From Methanothrix harundinacea 6Ac (GTDB lineage: Archaea; Halobacteriota; Methanosarcinia; Methanotrichales; Methanotrichaceae), in assembly GCF_000235565.1 (NCBI RefSeq), contig NC_017527.1:1612001-1676000 (forward strand): a DNA stretch of 64,000 bases, written 5' to 3'. A program made the translations under genes and the position numbers. How positions within the stretch are numbered: the stretch's first letter is position 1; each line of letters opens with the position of its first letter. The notes beneath the pieces were generated by a model. The model did not search any database and had not been told where the DNA came from. It was given only the letters and a program-made list of their open reading frames with translations. Positions 52,461-60,676 of this stretch are shown here, one piece after another.

Positions 52461-52697
52461 ATGATGAAGATCGAAGTATTGGGAACGGGCTGTGCCAAGT
52501 GCAAGTCCCTGGCAAAGAACGTCGAGAAGGCGGTGGCGGAGGCGGGGGTCGAGGCGGAGGTCGTGAAGGTGGAGAGCCTTCAGGAGATCATGAACCGCGG
52601 AGTGATGATGACCCCCGCCCTCTTCATCGACGGCGAGGCCGTCGCCGTGGGGAGGGCCCCGTCGGTGGCGGAGATAAAGGGGATGCTGAAGAGGTGA
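52461..52697 (+). CDS. Small thioredoxin-like redox protein (MTH895/TM0996 type)
   Basis: A 78-residue single-domain thioredoxin fold with C-A-K-C in G-T-G-C-A-K-C-K-S-L close to the start, and the cis-Pro loop M-M-T-P-A-L-F-I. This group replaces glutaredoxin in methanogens and often sits next to arsenic permeases and CcdA genes. I chose the tandem ATG 52461/52464 after GGTGGA; an upstream in-frame start at 52431 would add ten unlikely residues. It is cytoplasmic. Confidence 0.88.
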   Translation: MMKIEVLGTGCAKCKSLAKNVEKAVAEAGVEAEVVKVESLQEIMNRGVMMTPALFIDGEAVAVGRAPSVAEIKGMLKR

Positions 52698-52703
52698 GAG
52701 CTC

Positions 52704-53099
52704 GTGCTTGAAAAAGAGGATGAAAGAAAGGAGGAGGGTTGCCTCTGCGCCACCGGCGACCTCCTCTTTTTGGCATGCGCCGGCGGCTCCAACGTCGGCC
52801 AGATATCCAACCAGGCGGCGGTGGAGCTGGCGAAGGAAGGGAGGGGGAAATTCTTCTGCCTCGCCGGGATCGGCGCCCACATTGACGCCATGATCTTGTC
52901 GGCCAAGGAGAGAAAGCTGGTGGCGATCGACGGCTGCCCCGTCCAGTGCGCGAAGAAGATCCTGGACCACGCGGGCCTTCCCGCCGCCCTCGCGGTGGTG
53001 GTCACCGACCTCGGGATAGAGAAGAGTCCGAGGCTGGAGGTGGAGGCCGCCGACTGCGAGAGGGTGGCGGAGAGGATCAAAGAGGGGTTGAGGGGCTAG
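52704..53099 (+). CDS. DGC-domain putative zinc-binding protein
   Basis: 131 residues with C-L-C-A-T-G near the start, A-C-A-G-G-S-N-V-G, F-C-L-A-G-I-G-A-H and the signature I-D-G-C-P-V-Q-C-A-K-K. These Cys define the DGC family. Such proteins occur next to arsenic and thioredoxin genes; a role in metal or sulfur handling is inferred. GTG 52704 follows GAGAGCTC; the preceding gene ends 6 bases upstream, so the three genes from 50934 form one operon. Confidence 0.82.
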   Translation: MLEKEDERKEEGCLCATGDLLFLACAGGSNVGQISNQAAVELAKEGRGKFFCLAGIGAHIDAMILSAKERKLVAIDGCPVQCAKKILDHAGLPAALAVVVTDLGIEKSPRLEVEAADCERVAERIKEGLRG

Positions 53100-53164
53100 T
53101 CCTCAGCCTCCACCCATTCGGGTCCTGCAAGCCCGCTGGCAACAGCTCTGCCGAATATTGGCCA

Positions 53165-54010
53165 TTAACAGCTTTCAATCCGTTCTGGCGGAGAGCCTGG
53201 CTTGAAGGCGCTGACTTTTATACTGACGATCGCCCTTTCGCCCTCCATTAGCTTTTCGTCGGGCAGACCTTCCAGGGCCGCCCGGCCCGCCGGGTCGCTT
53301 GTCATGCAATCCAGGGAGAAGGGCGCCTCATCTATCACCCTCACCTCCTCAAACCCCGCCGACCTAATCGAGGCGAGATAATCGTCCTTCCTGGCTGCAC
53401 CAGCGACGCATCCAACGTAGGCCTCGACCGAGTCCCTGACGAGATCCGGCAGCTCCGCCAGGAGGACGATATCGGAGACGGCGAGCCTTCCGCCGGGCCG
53501 CAGTACCCGATACGCCTCTTTGAAGGCGGCCTCCTTGTCGAGGACGAGGTTTATGACGCAGTTGGATATGACGAGGTCTACGGACCCGTCCTCCGCCGGG
53601 ATGCTCTCGATCTCCCCCAGCCTGAACTCGACGTTCTTGAATCCACCGGCTTCGGCGTTGGCCCTGGCCCTCTCCACCATCTCTTCGGTCATGTCGATGC
53701 CGATGACCTTTCCCCTCGGACCTACCTTGCTTGCGGCGAGGAAGGAGTCGAAGCCGGCGCCGGACCCCAGGTCCAGGACCGTCTCTCCCTCCCGGATCGA
53801 CACGAGGGCGATGGGGTTTCCGCATCCCAGCCCCAGGTTCGATCCCCGGGGGACAGAGGCGAGGTCCTCCTCCGAGTAACCGATCCTCCGGCCGATATCT
53901 TCAGGCTCTGAACTTCCGCAGCAGCTTGAGGAGGGGCAGCACGAACCCGCCTCTCTCGCCACGCGGCCGTACCTCTCCTTCACGGTTATTTTGACATCCT
54001 GATCGTTCAA
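53165..54010 (-). CDS. arsM: Arsenite S-adenosylmethionine methyltransferase
   Basis: About 281 residues. An early Cys-rich stretch (S-C-C-P-S-S-S-C-C-G) is typical of ArsM. The Rossmann SAM motif is V-L-D-L-G-S-G-A-G-F-D. Conserved Cys lie in I-S-N-C-V-I-N-L and Y-V-G-C-V-A-G, which bind As(III) in characterised enzymes. It methylates arsenite to volatile or less retained forms. The start TTG 54010 follows GGTGATGGA; TTG 54040 ten codons upstream is an alternative. It is in an operon with arsC, 45 bases upstream. Confidence 0.9.
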   Translation of the reverse strand: MNDQDVKITVKERYGRVAREAGSCCPSSSCCGSSEPEDIGRRIGYSEEDLASVPRGSNLGLGCGNPIALVSIREGETVLDLGSGAGFDSFLAASKVGPRGKVIGIDMTEEMVERARANAEAGGFKNVEFRLGEIESIPAEDGSVDLVISNCVINLVLDKEAAFKEAYRVLRPGGRLAVSDIVLLAELPDLVRDSVEAYVGCVAGAARKDDYLASIRSAGFEEVRVIDEAPFSLDCMTSDPAGRAALEGLPDEKLMEGERAIVSIKVSAFKPGSPPERIESC

Positions 54011-54055
54011 TCCATCACCTTCAAGGTAATACTTCCGCAAATACTCCGCCTCGCC

Positions 54056-54547
54056 TCATCCGAAGGTCTCGACGATCCACCCTCTGATCTCGTCCCTCGC
54101 CTGCCGGAAGGCGCAAAGCTGCTCCTCTTCCGTCCCGGAAACGGCGGCCGGATCCTCGAAGCTTTTGTGGATGACCTCCCGCGCCTTCGGCGCCCTCGAT
54201 GGAAGGTCGAGGTCGGTGGTGCAGACAGGGCAGGCCTCCCTCGCCCTGTCGCATACGGTGACGGCGACGTCGAATACGATATCCTCCAGATCTGAGGCGG
54301 CTTTGGACCGCTGGCCTGAGATGTCGATCTCGATCTCCTCCATGACGGAGACGGCCCGGGGGTGGACGGCCGTCGCCTCGACGCCAGCGCTGTTGGCCTC
54401 ATACCTCTCGCCGTAGAGGTCCCGCAGGAGCCCCTCCGCCATCTGAGACCTCGCCGAGTTGTGAGTGCAGAGGAAGAGGACCTTCTTCTTCCCCGTCTTT
54501 TGCTCCCCTTTCTTGTCATCTTCTGGACAAACATCATCTGAAACCAT
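54056..54547 (-). CDS. arsC: Arsenate reductase, low-molecular-weight phosphatase type
   Basis: About 163 residues. The phosphate/arsenate loop L-C-T-H-N-S-A-R-S-Q is near residue 27, with the nucleophile Cys and Arg. The resolving Cys are in V-C-D-R-A-R-E-A-C-P-V-C, and the D-L-P acid region is present. It reduces arsenate to arsenite using thioredoxin-like reductant, feeding arsM and the efflux systems. ATG 54545-54547 follows GGTGGTGGAT. Confidence 0.92.
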   Translation of the reverse strand: MVSDDVCPEDDKKGEQKTGKKKVLFLCTHNSARSQMAEGLLRDLYGERYEANSAGVEATAVHPRAVSVMEEIEIDISGQRSKAASDLEDIVFDVAVTVCDRAREACPVCTTDLDLPSRAPKAREVIHKSFEDPAAVSGTEEEQLCAFRQARDEIRGWIVETFG

Positions 54548-54560
54548 ATCCACCACCCCG

Positions 54561-54806
54561 TCAGTCGAAGCTCGGCTGGATCGGGCTCACCTGGATCACC
54601 TCAGCGGGGCAGGCCTCTTCCGCCTCCCTGAGGCACCCCTCAAATTGATCAGGGGCCGATCCTTCGTCCAGCTTTCCCGCGATCCTCCGCTCCTCCGATA
54701 CCGAGCTTCGGCCGTCATCGGGGTCTTCGATGAAGAACTCGGGGCAGCTTCCCCAGCACTGGCCGCAGCTGATACAACCGTCCCGTTCTATTTTCAAGAT
54801 GATCAT
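54561..54806 (-). CDS. Small ferredoxin, single 4Fe-4S type
   Basis: 81 residues beginning I-I-L-K-I-E-R-D-G-C-I-S-C-G-Q-C-W-G-S-C-P. The last Cys in E-A-C-P-A-E-V-I-Q completes one cluster; a further Cys (E-G-C-L) could form a disulfide. It could supply electrons to ArsC or sulfur metabolism. ATG 54804-54806 is chosen over GTG 54815. It lies between arsC and the DsrEFH-like genes, all on the same strand. Confidence 0.88.
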   Translation of the reverse strand: MIILKIERDGCISCGQCWGSCPEFFIEDPDDGRSSVSEERRIAGKLDEGSAPDQFEGCLREAEEACPAEVIQVSPIQPSFD

Positions 54807-54834
54807 GTGAATCACATTCTTGTAGCAGTGCAGT

Positions 54835-55155
54835 TCAAAACGAGAAGAACCTGCCAGTCGCCTCCATGACGTCCTCGACGAGGATATTGTAGAACTCCTC
54901 CAGAACCTTCACCTCCTTCCTCGCAACGACGCCCCGGGCGGCAACATCCTCTAGGCAGGCGAATATCTCGCAGGACGGCGGAAAGACCGCTTTATCTTCC
55001 AGCAGATGGTAGACTCCATCCCCTGCGAGGTAGAGCCGCGCCCTCTCCGATCTTGCCAATAGCTTCATGCAGAGCTTGGACCTATCGCTTTCTGGCGTCT
55101 TTGTCAGGAGAAATACGTCTGCGGATCTCAAAACCATATACTCTTCCACCTTCAA
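54835..55155 (-). CDS. DsrH/TusB-like sulfur-relay protein
   Basis: 106 residues with D-V-F-L-L-T-K-T-P-E-S-D near the start and Y-L-A-G-D-G-V-Y-H-L, which fit the DsrE/F/H fold, closest to the TusB/DsrH member. TTG 55155 overlaps the stop of the preceding gene as TTGA; ATG 55137 is an alternative. With the next two genes it forms a DEF-like trio that in bacteria passes persulfide sulfur between carriers. Confidence 0.78.
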   Translation of the reverse strand: MKVEEYMVLRSADVFLLTKTPESDRSKLCMKLLARSERARLYLAGDGVYHLLEDKAVFPPSCEIFACLEDVAARGVVARKEVKVLEEFYNILVEDVMEATGRFFSF

Positions 55156-55496
55156 AGCAGGATCAGGCAGTCCGACTCTTTCACCGCCTTCAGGAACGCC
55201 TCCTCGTCGGCGAGCTCCACGGTCTCGATCAGCCCCTCGCAGAAGAGACCCCTCTTCGCCAACGAAGGCTCGTGGGCGACGACCCTCATCTCGCCGTAGG
55301 CGTAGAGGATCTCGGCGAGGTTGGGAACGCCGAGCCCCTTTGAATCCTGACCTCTCAGGGCGAGGTAGACCCCGTCCCCATAGAGCCCCACCGTGACCTC
55401 CATCTTCCCGAGGCTTGCGGCCGCGGCGTTCAGGAGGCCTAAGGCCTTTTCGCTCCCGTAAGGGGCGGAGTCGAGGAGGTAGAAGACCGACCTCAT
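55152..55496 (-). CDS. DsrF/TusC-like sulfur-relay protein
   Basis: 114 residues with R-S-V-F-Y-L-L-D-S-A-P-Y-G-S-E-K-A near the N-terminus, the typical DsrF/TusC opening. V-G-L-Y-G-D-G-V-Y-L and a C-terminal S-D-C-L-I-L-L follow. ATG 55494-55496 overlaps the stop of the next upstream gene as ATGA, so it is translationally coupled and probably forms a hetero-oligomer with both neighbours. Confidence 0.8.
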   Translation of the reverse strand: MRSVFYLLDSAPYGSEKALGLLNAAAASLGKMEVTVGLYGDGVYLALRGQDSKGLGVPNLAEILYAYGEMRVVAHEPSLAKRGLFCEGLIETVELADEEAFLKAVKESDCLILL

Positions 55497-55861
55497 CGGC
55501 ACAGGGTGATCACACCATCGCTTTCTGAGATCATATCGGGGAGGTCGTAGAGGCTTGAGATCTTTATCCCTTCATGGTATTCCCGACGGGTCCCGTCCTC
55601 CTCTGCCAGATAGCCCCTGGCGGCGGCACACCGGGAGCATGCCCTTATCGTCGCCCCCCTCTCGGCGAGGTCGGCGAAGAGCCCTCCCTCGTCTGCGAAG
55701 AAGGCGGGACGCTGCCCCCGGCGGGGGATGTGGACGGCGTCCAGGTAGAGGAATATGTTCACATGATACCGTTTCAGGGCGGCATCGGCAATATTCTTGG
55801 CGATCTCTGCGTACTCGGAGATGTAGGGGCCGTCGGCGAGGATTATCGTCAGGGTCTTCAT
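55493..55861 (-). CDS. DsrE/TusD-like sulfur-relay protein
   Basis: 122 residues. I-I-L-A-D-G-P-Y and the middle F-L-Y-L-D-A-V-H are typical of DsrE. The candidate persulfide Cys lie in R-A-C-S-R-C-A-A-A-R-G around residue 78, matching the position of the active Cys in DsrE/TusD. It is the first of the three genes, 13 bases after the Fe-S regulator gene. Sulfur carriage in the cytoplasm is inferred from the family. Confidence 0.82.
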   Translation of the reverse strand: MKTLTIILADGPYISEYAEIAKNIADAALKRYHVNIFLYLDAVHIPRRGQRPAFFADEGGLFADLAERGATIRACSRCAAARGYLAEEDGTRREYHEGIKISSLYDLPDMISESDGVITLCR

Positions 55862-55874
55862 GCCACCCTCCGGC

Positions 55875-56672
55875 TCAGATGTACTCGACCAGGACCAGGA
55901 GGTGCTCTCGGTTCTGTCTATACTCCGGATCTTCGAGGGGTTTGCAGAGGTCGAGGGATACCTCTCCAGCCATCAGCCTGATGGAGAAGGAGTAGCAGCT
56001 CTGCTCGCCGCACTCGCCGCAGTCCGTCTGAGGGAGGTATCGGTAGATCTCCATCGGCTCGACCCTCACCTTCTCCCGGGGGGCCGGAGCCACGCCTTTG
56101 GCTATCGCCTCGTTTATCTTCTCCCTCAGCTCGGCGAGGACCCCTCTCGCCTCCGCCTCGCCCTTTATCATCGTCATGGTGACGCTTCCCGTCCCGTAGA
56201 TGGTGATCAGGACGTCCCCCCGCTGGATTATCAGGGCCCCTATCCTCTCGGAGTACCTACCCCTCGGAAATAGCGGCTCCAGGGGCTTCAGGGCGCCGCC
56301 CAGGGGTGGGGCCATCTGGGCGATGATCCGAAACTTCGTCGAGTCGGCGATGCAGGGGAGGAGCTGCCTCACCTCCGTGATCTCGACGGGCTTCGCCCCC
56401 GAGAGGTCGGTGACCGCATCCTTGGGCTTCTCGACCTTTGTCTCCATGAAGTTCTTGCCGAACTCGGAGAGGCGGACCTTGCCGGCACCGATCTCGATCA
56501 GCCCCGCCTGTTCCAGTATCTTGAGGTGGTAGTCTAGCATGGACTTGCCGACGGCCTCTCCAATCTCCTCCGACGTCCTCTCGCCCCCGGCGAGGAAGGC
56601 CATCATCTTCCTCCGGGGGACGTTGGCCATGGCGTTGCTCACCATCTTGATCTCTTCTGGCTTTCCCGGCAT
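55875..56672 (-). CDS. Winged-helix regulator with C-terminal 4Fe-4S domain
   Basis: About 265 residues. Residues ~20-75 form an ArsR-like winged helix (R-T-S-E-E-I-G-E-A-V-G-K-S-M-L-D-Y-H). A central domain of unknown type follows. The C-terminus has D-C-G-E-C-G-E-Q-S-C plus a distant D-L-C-K-P, the four-Cys FeS domain found in corrinoid/CO-dehydrogenase proteins. It looks like a redox- or oxygen-sensing transcription factor. A TATA-like AAAATATATGG near 56690 and AGGTG before ATG 56670-56672 favour this start over 56705. It probably controls the DsrEFH-arsC-arsM genes behind it. Confidence 0.8.
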   Translation of the reverse strand: MPGKPEEIKMVSNAMANVPRRKMMAFLAGGERTSEEIGEAVGKSMLDYHLKILEQAGLIEIGAGKVRLSEFGKNFMETKVEKPKDAVTDLSGAKPVEITEVRQLLPCIADSTKFRIIAQMAPPLGGALKPLEPLFPRGRYSERIGALIIQRGDVLITIYGTGSVTMTMIKGEAEARGVLAELREKINEAIAKGVAPAPREKVRVEPMEIYRYLPQTDCGECGEQSCYSFSIRLMAGEVSLDLCKPLEDPEYRQNREHLLVLVEYI

Positions 56673-56722
56673 ATCAACACCTGCCATATATTTTGCGGAT
56701 GGCATTATAATCTATTCGGCCG

Positions 56723-58126
56723 CTACCAGAGCTTGTAGCCGAAGTATCGGGCCGCATAGACGAGGCCTGTTATTATTATCATGATCCCGAAGGCCTTGAC
56801 GATCGCCGATCCGACGGCCAGGTACTCCTCGCCGAGCTTCCCGCCGAAGGACCTGCTGAAGGTGGCTATCGGGATTATCGGGACCCCATGGCCCACCCCG
56901 AAGACGAAGAGCATCAGCCCTCCCGTCAGCGCAGAGATATCCTGGGAGATCAGCCATATCAGGGCAGGAAATACCAGGGATATGGCGCAAGGCGCCCAGC
57001 CGAGGGCGAAGAAGACCCCGAGGGTGAAGGCCCCGATGAAGACGGAGTGCTTGAAGAGGCCTATGGAGAGGTTCACCGCCCTCTCCATCAGCCCCTTCCT
57101 CTCCCTGAACTCCTCCTCCTCCCCCCTCCGAGCCGGAAGACGGGCCTTGATCGGCTCCAGGATCTCCCCGATCGGCTTGAAGACGTTGATCCCCAGAGCC
57201 ACCAGAAGGATCCCGGCCGCCAGGTCGAAGAACCGCGAGTCGCGGACGAAGACCCCCAGGTTCGATATGAAGAGGCCGAGGACGAAGAAGACGATCGCCA
57301 TGCCTAGGGTGAAGGCGATCCCTATCCAGAGCCCCTCCCTCGCCGAGGAGCCGTAATCCTCCTCGTCGGAGAGGACCTTCCTCCTCCTGGAGGTCATGAT
57401 GTAGGAGAACATGGCTATCAGGAGGGCGAGGGAGCAGGGGGAGAAGGAGGTGATGATCCCCAGGCCGAACATCCCGATGAGGGTGACCTTATGGAGGGAG
57501 ACCGCCCCCTCCATCCCCACCCATTCGCCCCGCTCCAGGGCCTCGACCTTCGCCTGGAGGGTCGGGGCGTCCTGGACCCCGTCGATCATCCCCTTCCCGA
57601 GCTGGTAGACGTGATAGATCCCCACCACCATCCCCTCCCTATCGATCAGGAGGATGGTGGGGTTGGAGAAGCCCCCTTCGAAGTTGGTGAAGTCGACGTA
57701 CCTCGCGGCGATCCTGTAGGGCTCGAAATCCTCGGCCCAGATCCAGCTGACCTCTGTCCCCCACCAGCTCTCGGAGAGGGTGCTGCCGTCCTTCGAATAG
57801 GGGTTCTTCCGGACGTTCAGGGTTACGAGGTTGACGTCGGGCTTATTCTCCACCAGCCTTTGAAGCTCTCCGATCTGGGATGCCAGGGCCTTCTCGCACT
57901 CGATGCAGAGGGGGCTCTCTATGTTCGTTATGTGGAGGACGACCACCTCCCCCTCGAAGTCGCTGAGGGAGAAGTTCTGGCCGTCCTGGGTCGTGCCGGA
58001 AAAGTCCGGAGCCCGGATCGGCTCCTGATCCGATCCCAGGGTGGAATTTAAGGAGAAGAGGGCGACGAGGACGGCCGTAAGGGTTATCGCACCTACGATT
58101 AAAAAATGTTTGTGATCAGACCTCAT
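56723..58126 (-). CDS. Exported thioredoxin-like domain fused to CcdA-type membrane protein
   Basis: 467 residues. A signal anchor (~8-30) precedes a thioredoxin/TlpA-like domain, with C-I-E-C in I-E-S-P-L-C-I-E-C-E-K. Six or seven membrane helices follow with Cys in F-S-P-C-S-L-A and W-A-P-C-A-I-S, as in CcdA/DsbD. It is a second transmembrane electron carrier besides the 49825 gene. It follows the thioredoxin-like gene on the same strand by 6 bases, a probable redox partner. A fragment matching its start survives at ~61902-61925. Confidence 0.87.
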   Translation of the reverse strand: MRSDHKHFLIVGAITLTAVLVALFSLNSTLGSDQEPIRAPDFSGTTQDGQNFSLSDFEGEVVVLHITNIESPLCIECEKALASQIGELQRLVENKPDVNLVTLNVRKNPYSKDGSTLSESWWGTEVSWIWAEDFEPYRIAARYVDFTNFEGGFSNPTILLIDREGMVVGIYHVYQLGKGMIDGVQDAPTLQAKVEALERGEWVGMEGAVSLHKVTLIGMFGLGIITSFSPCSLALLIAMFSYIMTSRRRKVLSDEEDYGSSAREGLWIGIAFTLGMAIVFFVLGLFISNLGVFVRDSRFFDLAAGILLVALGINVFKPIGEILEPIKARLPARRGEEEEFRERKGLMERAVNLSIGLFKHSVFIGAFTLGVFFALGWAPCAISLVFPALIWLISQDISALTGGLMLFVFGVGHGVPIIPIATFSRSFGGKLGEEYLAVGSAIVKAFGIMIIITGLVYAARYFGYKLW

Positions 58127-58132
58127 CTCCGA

Positions 58133-58687
58133 TCACGCGTCCCAGTCGCCGACGTTCTCCTCATGATAGTCTATGGCGTCCTCGACGCGCTCTTCAATCC
58201 AACCCTTCCCCGTTACCTTTTCTGTGCTGTGCCAGGCCACCTCGGCTCTCCCGTCCTCTCCAGGCACCAGGGTTATGATGACAGTCAGGGGGACGTTGGA
58301 GGTACCGCCATCTGGATCATAGGCTTCGAAGGCCTCTGCGATCCTTTCGTCGCTACCATCGGCGGGTATCTCATAGAACTCGATCTCGTTTCCGTATTCG
58401 TCCAATATCTCGTTAATGGCCTCAGTCTGAGGAACGCAATAGTCGCATTCCAGATGGGCGTAGATCAGGACCGGCTTATCCTGGAGGGCATCCAAGACCC
58501 AGTCGGGGTGGTTGACATCGGAGCCAGAGGCTGGGGATTGATCAGGATACGTTATCCACCAGTCGTCAGGCTCGGAGCCGACAGGGTATTCTGCTGCCGA
58601 GACGACGGCGACCAGGCCTGCTACAAGGATTACCCAAGCTGCCAGGGCCGCAACCTTAAATTTGACCTGATGTGAAATGTCTACCAA
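58133..58687 (-). CDS. Exported thioredoxin-like protein, copy A
   Basis: About 184 residues. A signal peptide core runs to A-V-V-S-A-A-E. A D-D-W-W-I-T-Y-P-D segment and the redox motif C81-D-Y-C84 follow, with a cis-Pro-like V-P-L-T-V-I-I. It ends H-E-E-N-V-G-D-W-D-A. The start is uncertain: TTG 58687 abuts the GGGAG Shine-Dalgarno sequence, while ATT 58678, 9 bases after it, is conserved in copy B. It is probably reduced by the adjacent CcdA-type protein. Confidence 0.78.
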   Translation of the reverse strand: MVDISHQVKFKVAALAAWVILVAGLVAVVSAAEYPVGSEPDDWWITYPDQSPASGSDVNHPDWVLDALQDKPVLIYAHLECDYCVPQTEAINEILDEYGNEIEFYEIPADGSDERIAEAFEAYDPDGGTSNVPLTVIITLVPGEDGRAEVAWHSTEKVTGKGWIEERVEDAIDYHEENVGDWDA

Positions 58688-59061
58688 CTCCCACTATCGT
58701 TATCTTTACCCCACTCTTTTTCTCACACCATTTACCCAAGGGTTCAGCCTGGCATATCCGGTGTGGTTTACAAGATCTTATATCCACAAAGATGGATTTA
58801 TACCACCCCTTCTTTTCACGCCTATGGCTGAATTGCCCAGGAGGTAGATTTGGCTTGTATATATAGCTGTTGGATCAAGGTCACAATTGACCACAAAAAC
58901 CCAATTGAAACCACCCTTTTAGGCCGATAATGCTCCATCTCAATTTAAAATAACATCTTAACAGATCCTCCCTCCTCGGCTATTAGTTGACAGTCCGAGA
59001 TAGTCGATATACTTATATATCGAATTAGCTTGATACGAATATTGGAGTGCCTGGAGAAGGT
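58688..59061. other. Divergent control region, module A
   Basis: This 374-base region lacks genes. It contains a minus-strand TATA-like GGTATAAATCC near 58793-58803 for the thioredoxin-like gene. The arsR-type operator-promoter at 59004-59023 serves the plus-strand genes. Patches match the corresponding region of module B (62487-62836), with many changes. Confidence 0.5.
59004..59023. promoter_or_regulatory. ArsR-type operator overlapping TATA box, module A
   Basis: TCGATATA and TATATCGA are perfect 8-base inverted arms around CTTA, and the right arm contains the TATATA promoter element. The sequence and ~10 flanking bases are identical in module B (62779-62798), while surrounding DNA has diverged, which argues for selection. 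ArsR binding here would block TBP. Confidence 0.7.
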
Positions 59062-59205
59062 ATGAGATGCGATATCTGTGGCAGGGAATCGGAGACGCTC
59101 TTCAAAGCGAGGCATCGGGATAGGGGCGGGGTGAAGATCTGCGAAGGATGTCTGAGAAGGGAGGGGGATCGGCTCGTCTCCTCCTCCGGGTGCTCATGCT
59201 GTTGA
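59062..59205 (+). CDS. 47-residue Cys-rich zinc-binding protein, copy A
   Basis: The product starts with C-D-I-C-G near the N-terminus, has C-E-G-C in the middle and ends G-C-S-C-C. The C-x2-C pairs form a zinc-ribbon-like site, and the terminal Cys-rich tail could bind As(III) or another soft metal. Copy B at 62837 is almost identical (two changes). ATG 59062 follows GGAGAAGG. It is the first gene behind the operator. Confidence 0.75.
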   Translation: MRCDICGRESETLFKARHRDRGGVKICEGCLRREGDRLVSSSGCSCC

Positions 59206-59215
59206 GCCGATCGAT

Positions 59216-59615
59216 ATGAGCTATATCGTCGAACCCCAGGGACCCCTCCGTTGAAAGGCTTGCGAGGCTGACGGGAGACCGCTGTAAGGCCAAGAACTCG
59301 GCCTGGTGGCTACAGATCCTCACCGCCACCTTAGACGATCTGGAGGTTGCGGCCGTGGCTGAGGTCTTCAAGGCGATGGCCGACCCTTTCAGGCTTGCGA
59401 TCCTCAAGCTCCTCAGAGACAACGAGCTTTGCGTTTGCGAGATCAATCTGTCCATTCTGAAGAGGCAAGCACTGGTGAAGGATAGAAAGGAGGGGAAATG
59501 GTCCCGATACTGCCTTTCAGAGGGGGCGGTTATCGAGATGATGATGAAGCTGGCAGATCTTATGATGGGTGACGGATGGCTGCCAAAGAGGCGATCGGGG
59601 TGCAGACATACATGA
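59216..59615 (+). pseudogene. arsR: ArsR, copy A, disrupted
   Basis: Compared with the intact copy at 62985, this copy has one extra base near 59238-59248, so the frame from ATG 59216 stops at once. The frame continues from GTG 59355 as an 86-residue ORF. It keeps C-V-C-E and the wing (K-E-G-K-W-S-R-Y) but lacks about 13 residues that include the recognition helix (the Q-S-S-T-S-H-H segment of copy B). The remaining protein could not bind DNA normally. acr3 overlaps its 3' end. Confidence 0.85.
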
Positions 59616-60676
59616 GGAAGAGAGGCCGGGGCAGGCTTCCGGCTTTGAGCAGGTTCCTCACTGTATGGATCTTCGCGGCGATGGTCCTGGGGATCGGTAT
59701 GGGCTATCTCTTCCCAGGAGTCTCAGAATCGATAACGGGATTTCAGGTGGGGAGCACATCGATCCCCATCGCCGTCGGCCTTATATTGATGATGTACCCG
59801 CCCCTGGCCAAGGTGAAGTATGAGGATCTGGGGGAGGTCTTTCGGGACACCAAAGTTCTGGGCCTATCCCTATTTCTTAACTGGGTCGTAGGGCCGGTGC
59901 TGATGTTCGGGTTGGCCATCCTATTCCTGCGAGACCACCCCCATCTCATGGTGGGGCTTATCCTGATAGGGATCGCTCGTTGTATCGCCATGGTGGTCGT
60001 CTGGAACGAGCTTGCCTGCGGCTGCACCGAGTACTGTGCGGGGCTCGTCGGCTTCAACTCGATCTTCCAGGTTTTCTTCTACTCGGTCTACGCTTACTTA
60101 TTCATCACGGTGCTGCCCCCGATCCTCGGCATAGCCGAGGGTCTCGTGGTGGCGATAACCATGGCCGAGATCGCAAAGAGCGTCTTTGTCTATCTTGGGA
60201 TACCCTTCCTGGCGGGGATCATCACCCGTTTCGTTCTGATCAGGAGGCGAGGGATGTCCTGGTACGAGGAGTGGTTCATCCCCAAGATCTCTCCTCTGAC
60301 CCTGATCGCCCTCCTCTTCACCATCGTCGTCATGTTCTCCCTCAAAGGGGAGTACATCGTCGAGCTCCCCATCGACGTGTTAAGGGTTGCGATACCATTA
60401 ATTATATATTTTCTTCTGATGTTCATCCTCGCCTTCTACATTTCCTACAAGATGGGCGTTGGATACGAGAACACCGCCGCCCTCTCCTTCACCGCCGCCA
60501 GCAATAACTTCGAGCTGGCCATCGCCGTGGCCGTCGCCGTCTTCGGGATCAACTCAGGCGAGGCCTTCGCGGCGGTGATAGGCCCCTTGGTGGAGGTTCC
60601 GGTGCTGATAGGTCTGGTGAACGTGGCGCTTTATTTCAAAGATAGATATTTTCAAGGAGTGTACACCGAATGCTAA
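59576..60676 (+). CDS. acr3: Arsenite efflux transporter ACR3
   Basis: 366 residues with ten membrane helices of the ACR3/BASS fold. The conserved transport Cys is in [14 protein letters not shown], and [12 protein letters not shown] lies near the end, the family hallmarks. It exports As(III)/Sb(III) using the proton gradient. ATG 59576 overlaps the broken arsR. The next gene starts within its final codons. Copy B of the module lacks this gene. Confidence 0.93.
   Translation: MAAKEAIGVQTYMRKRGRGRLPALSRFLTVWIFAAMVLGIGMGYLFPGVSESITGFQVGSTSIPIAVGLILMMYPPLAKVKYEDLGEVFRDTKVLGLSLFLNWVVGPVLMFGLAILFLRDHPHLMVGLILIGIARCIAMVVVWNELACGCTEYCAGLVGFNSIFQVFFYSVYAYLFITVLPPILGIAEGLVVAITMAEIAKSVFVYLGIPFLAGIITRFVLIRRRGMSWYEEWFIPKISPLTLIALLFTIVVMFSLKGEYIVELPIDVLRVAIPLIIYFLLMFILAFYISYKMGVGYENTAALSFTAASNNFELAIAVAVAVFGINSGEAFAAVIGPLVEVPVLIGLVNVALYFKDRYFQGVYTEC

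Noticed and set aside
58672-58866. 64-residue plus-strand ORF in the module A control region
   Set aside because: It has no SD and no counterpart in module B, and it overlaps promoter elements.
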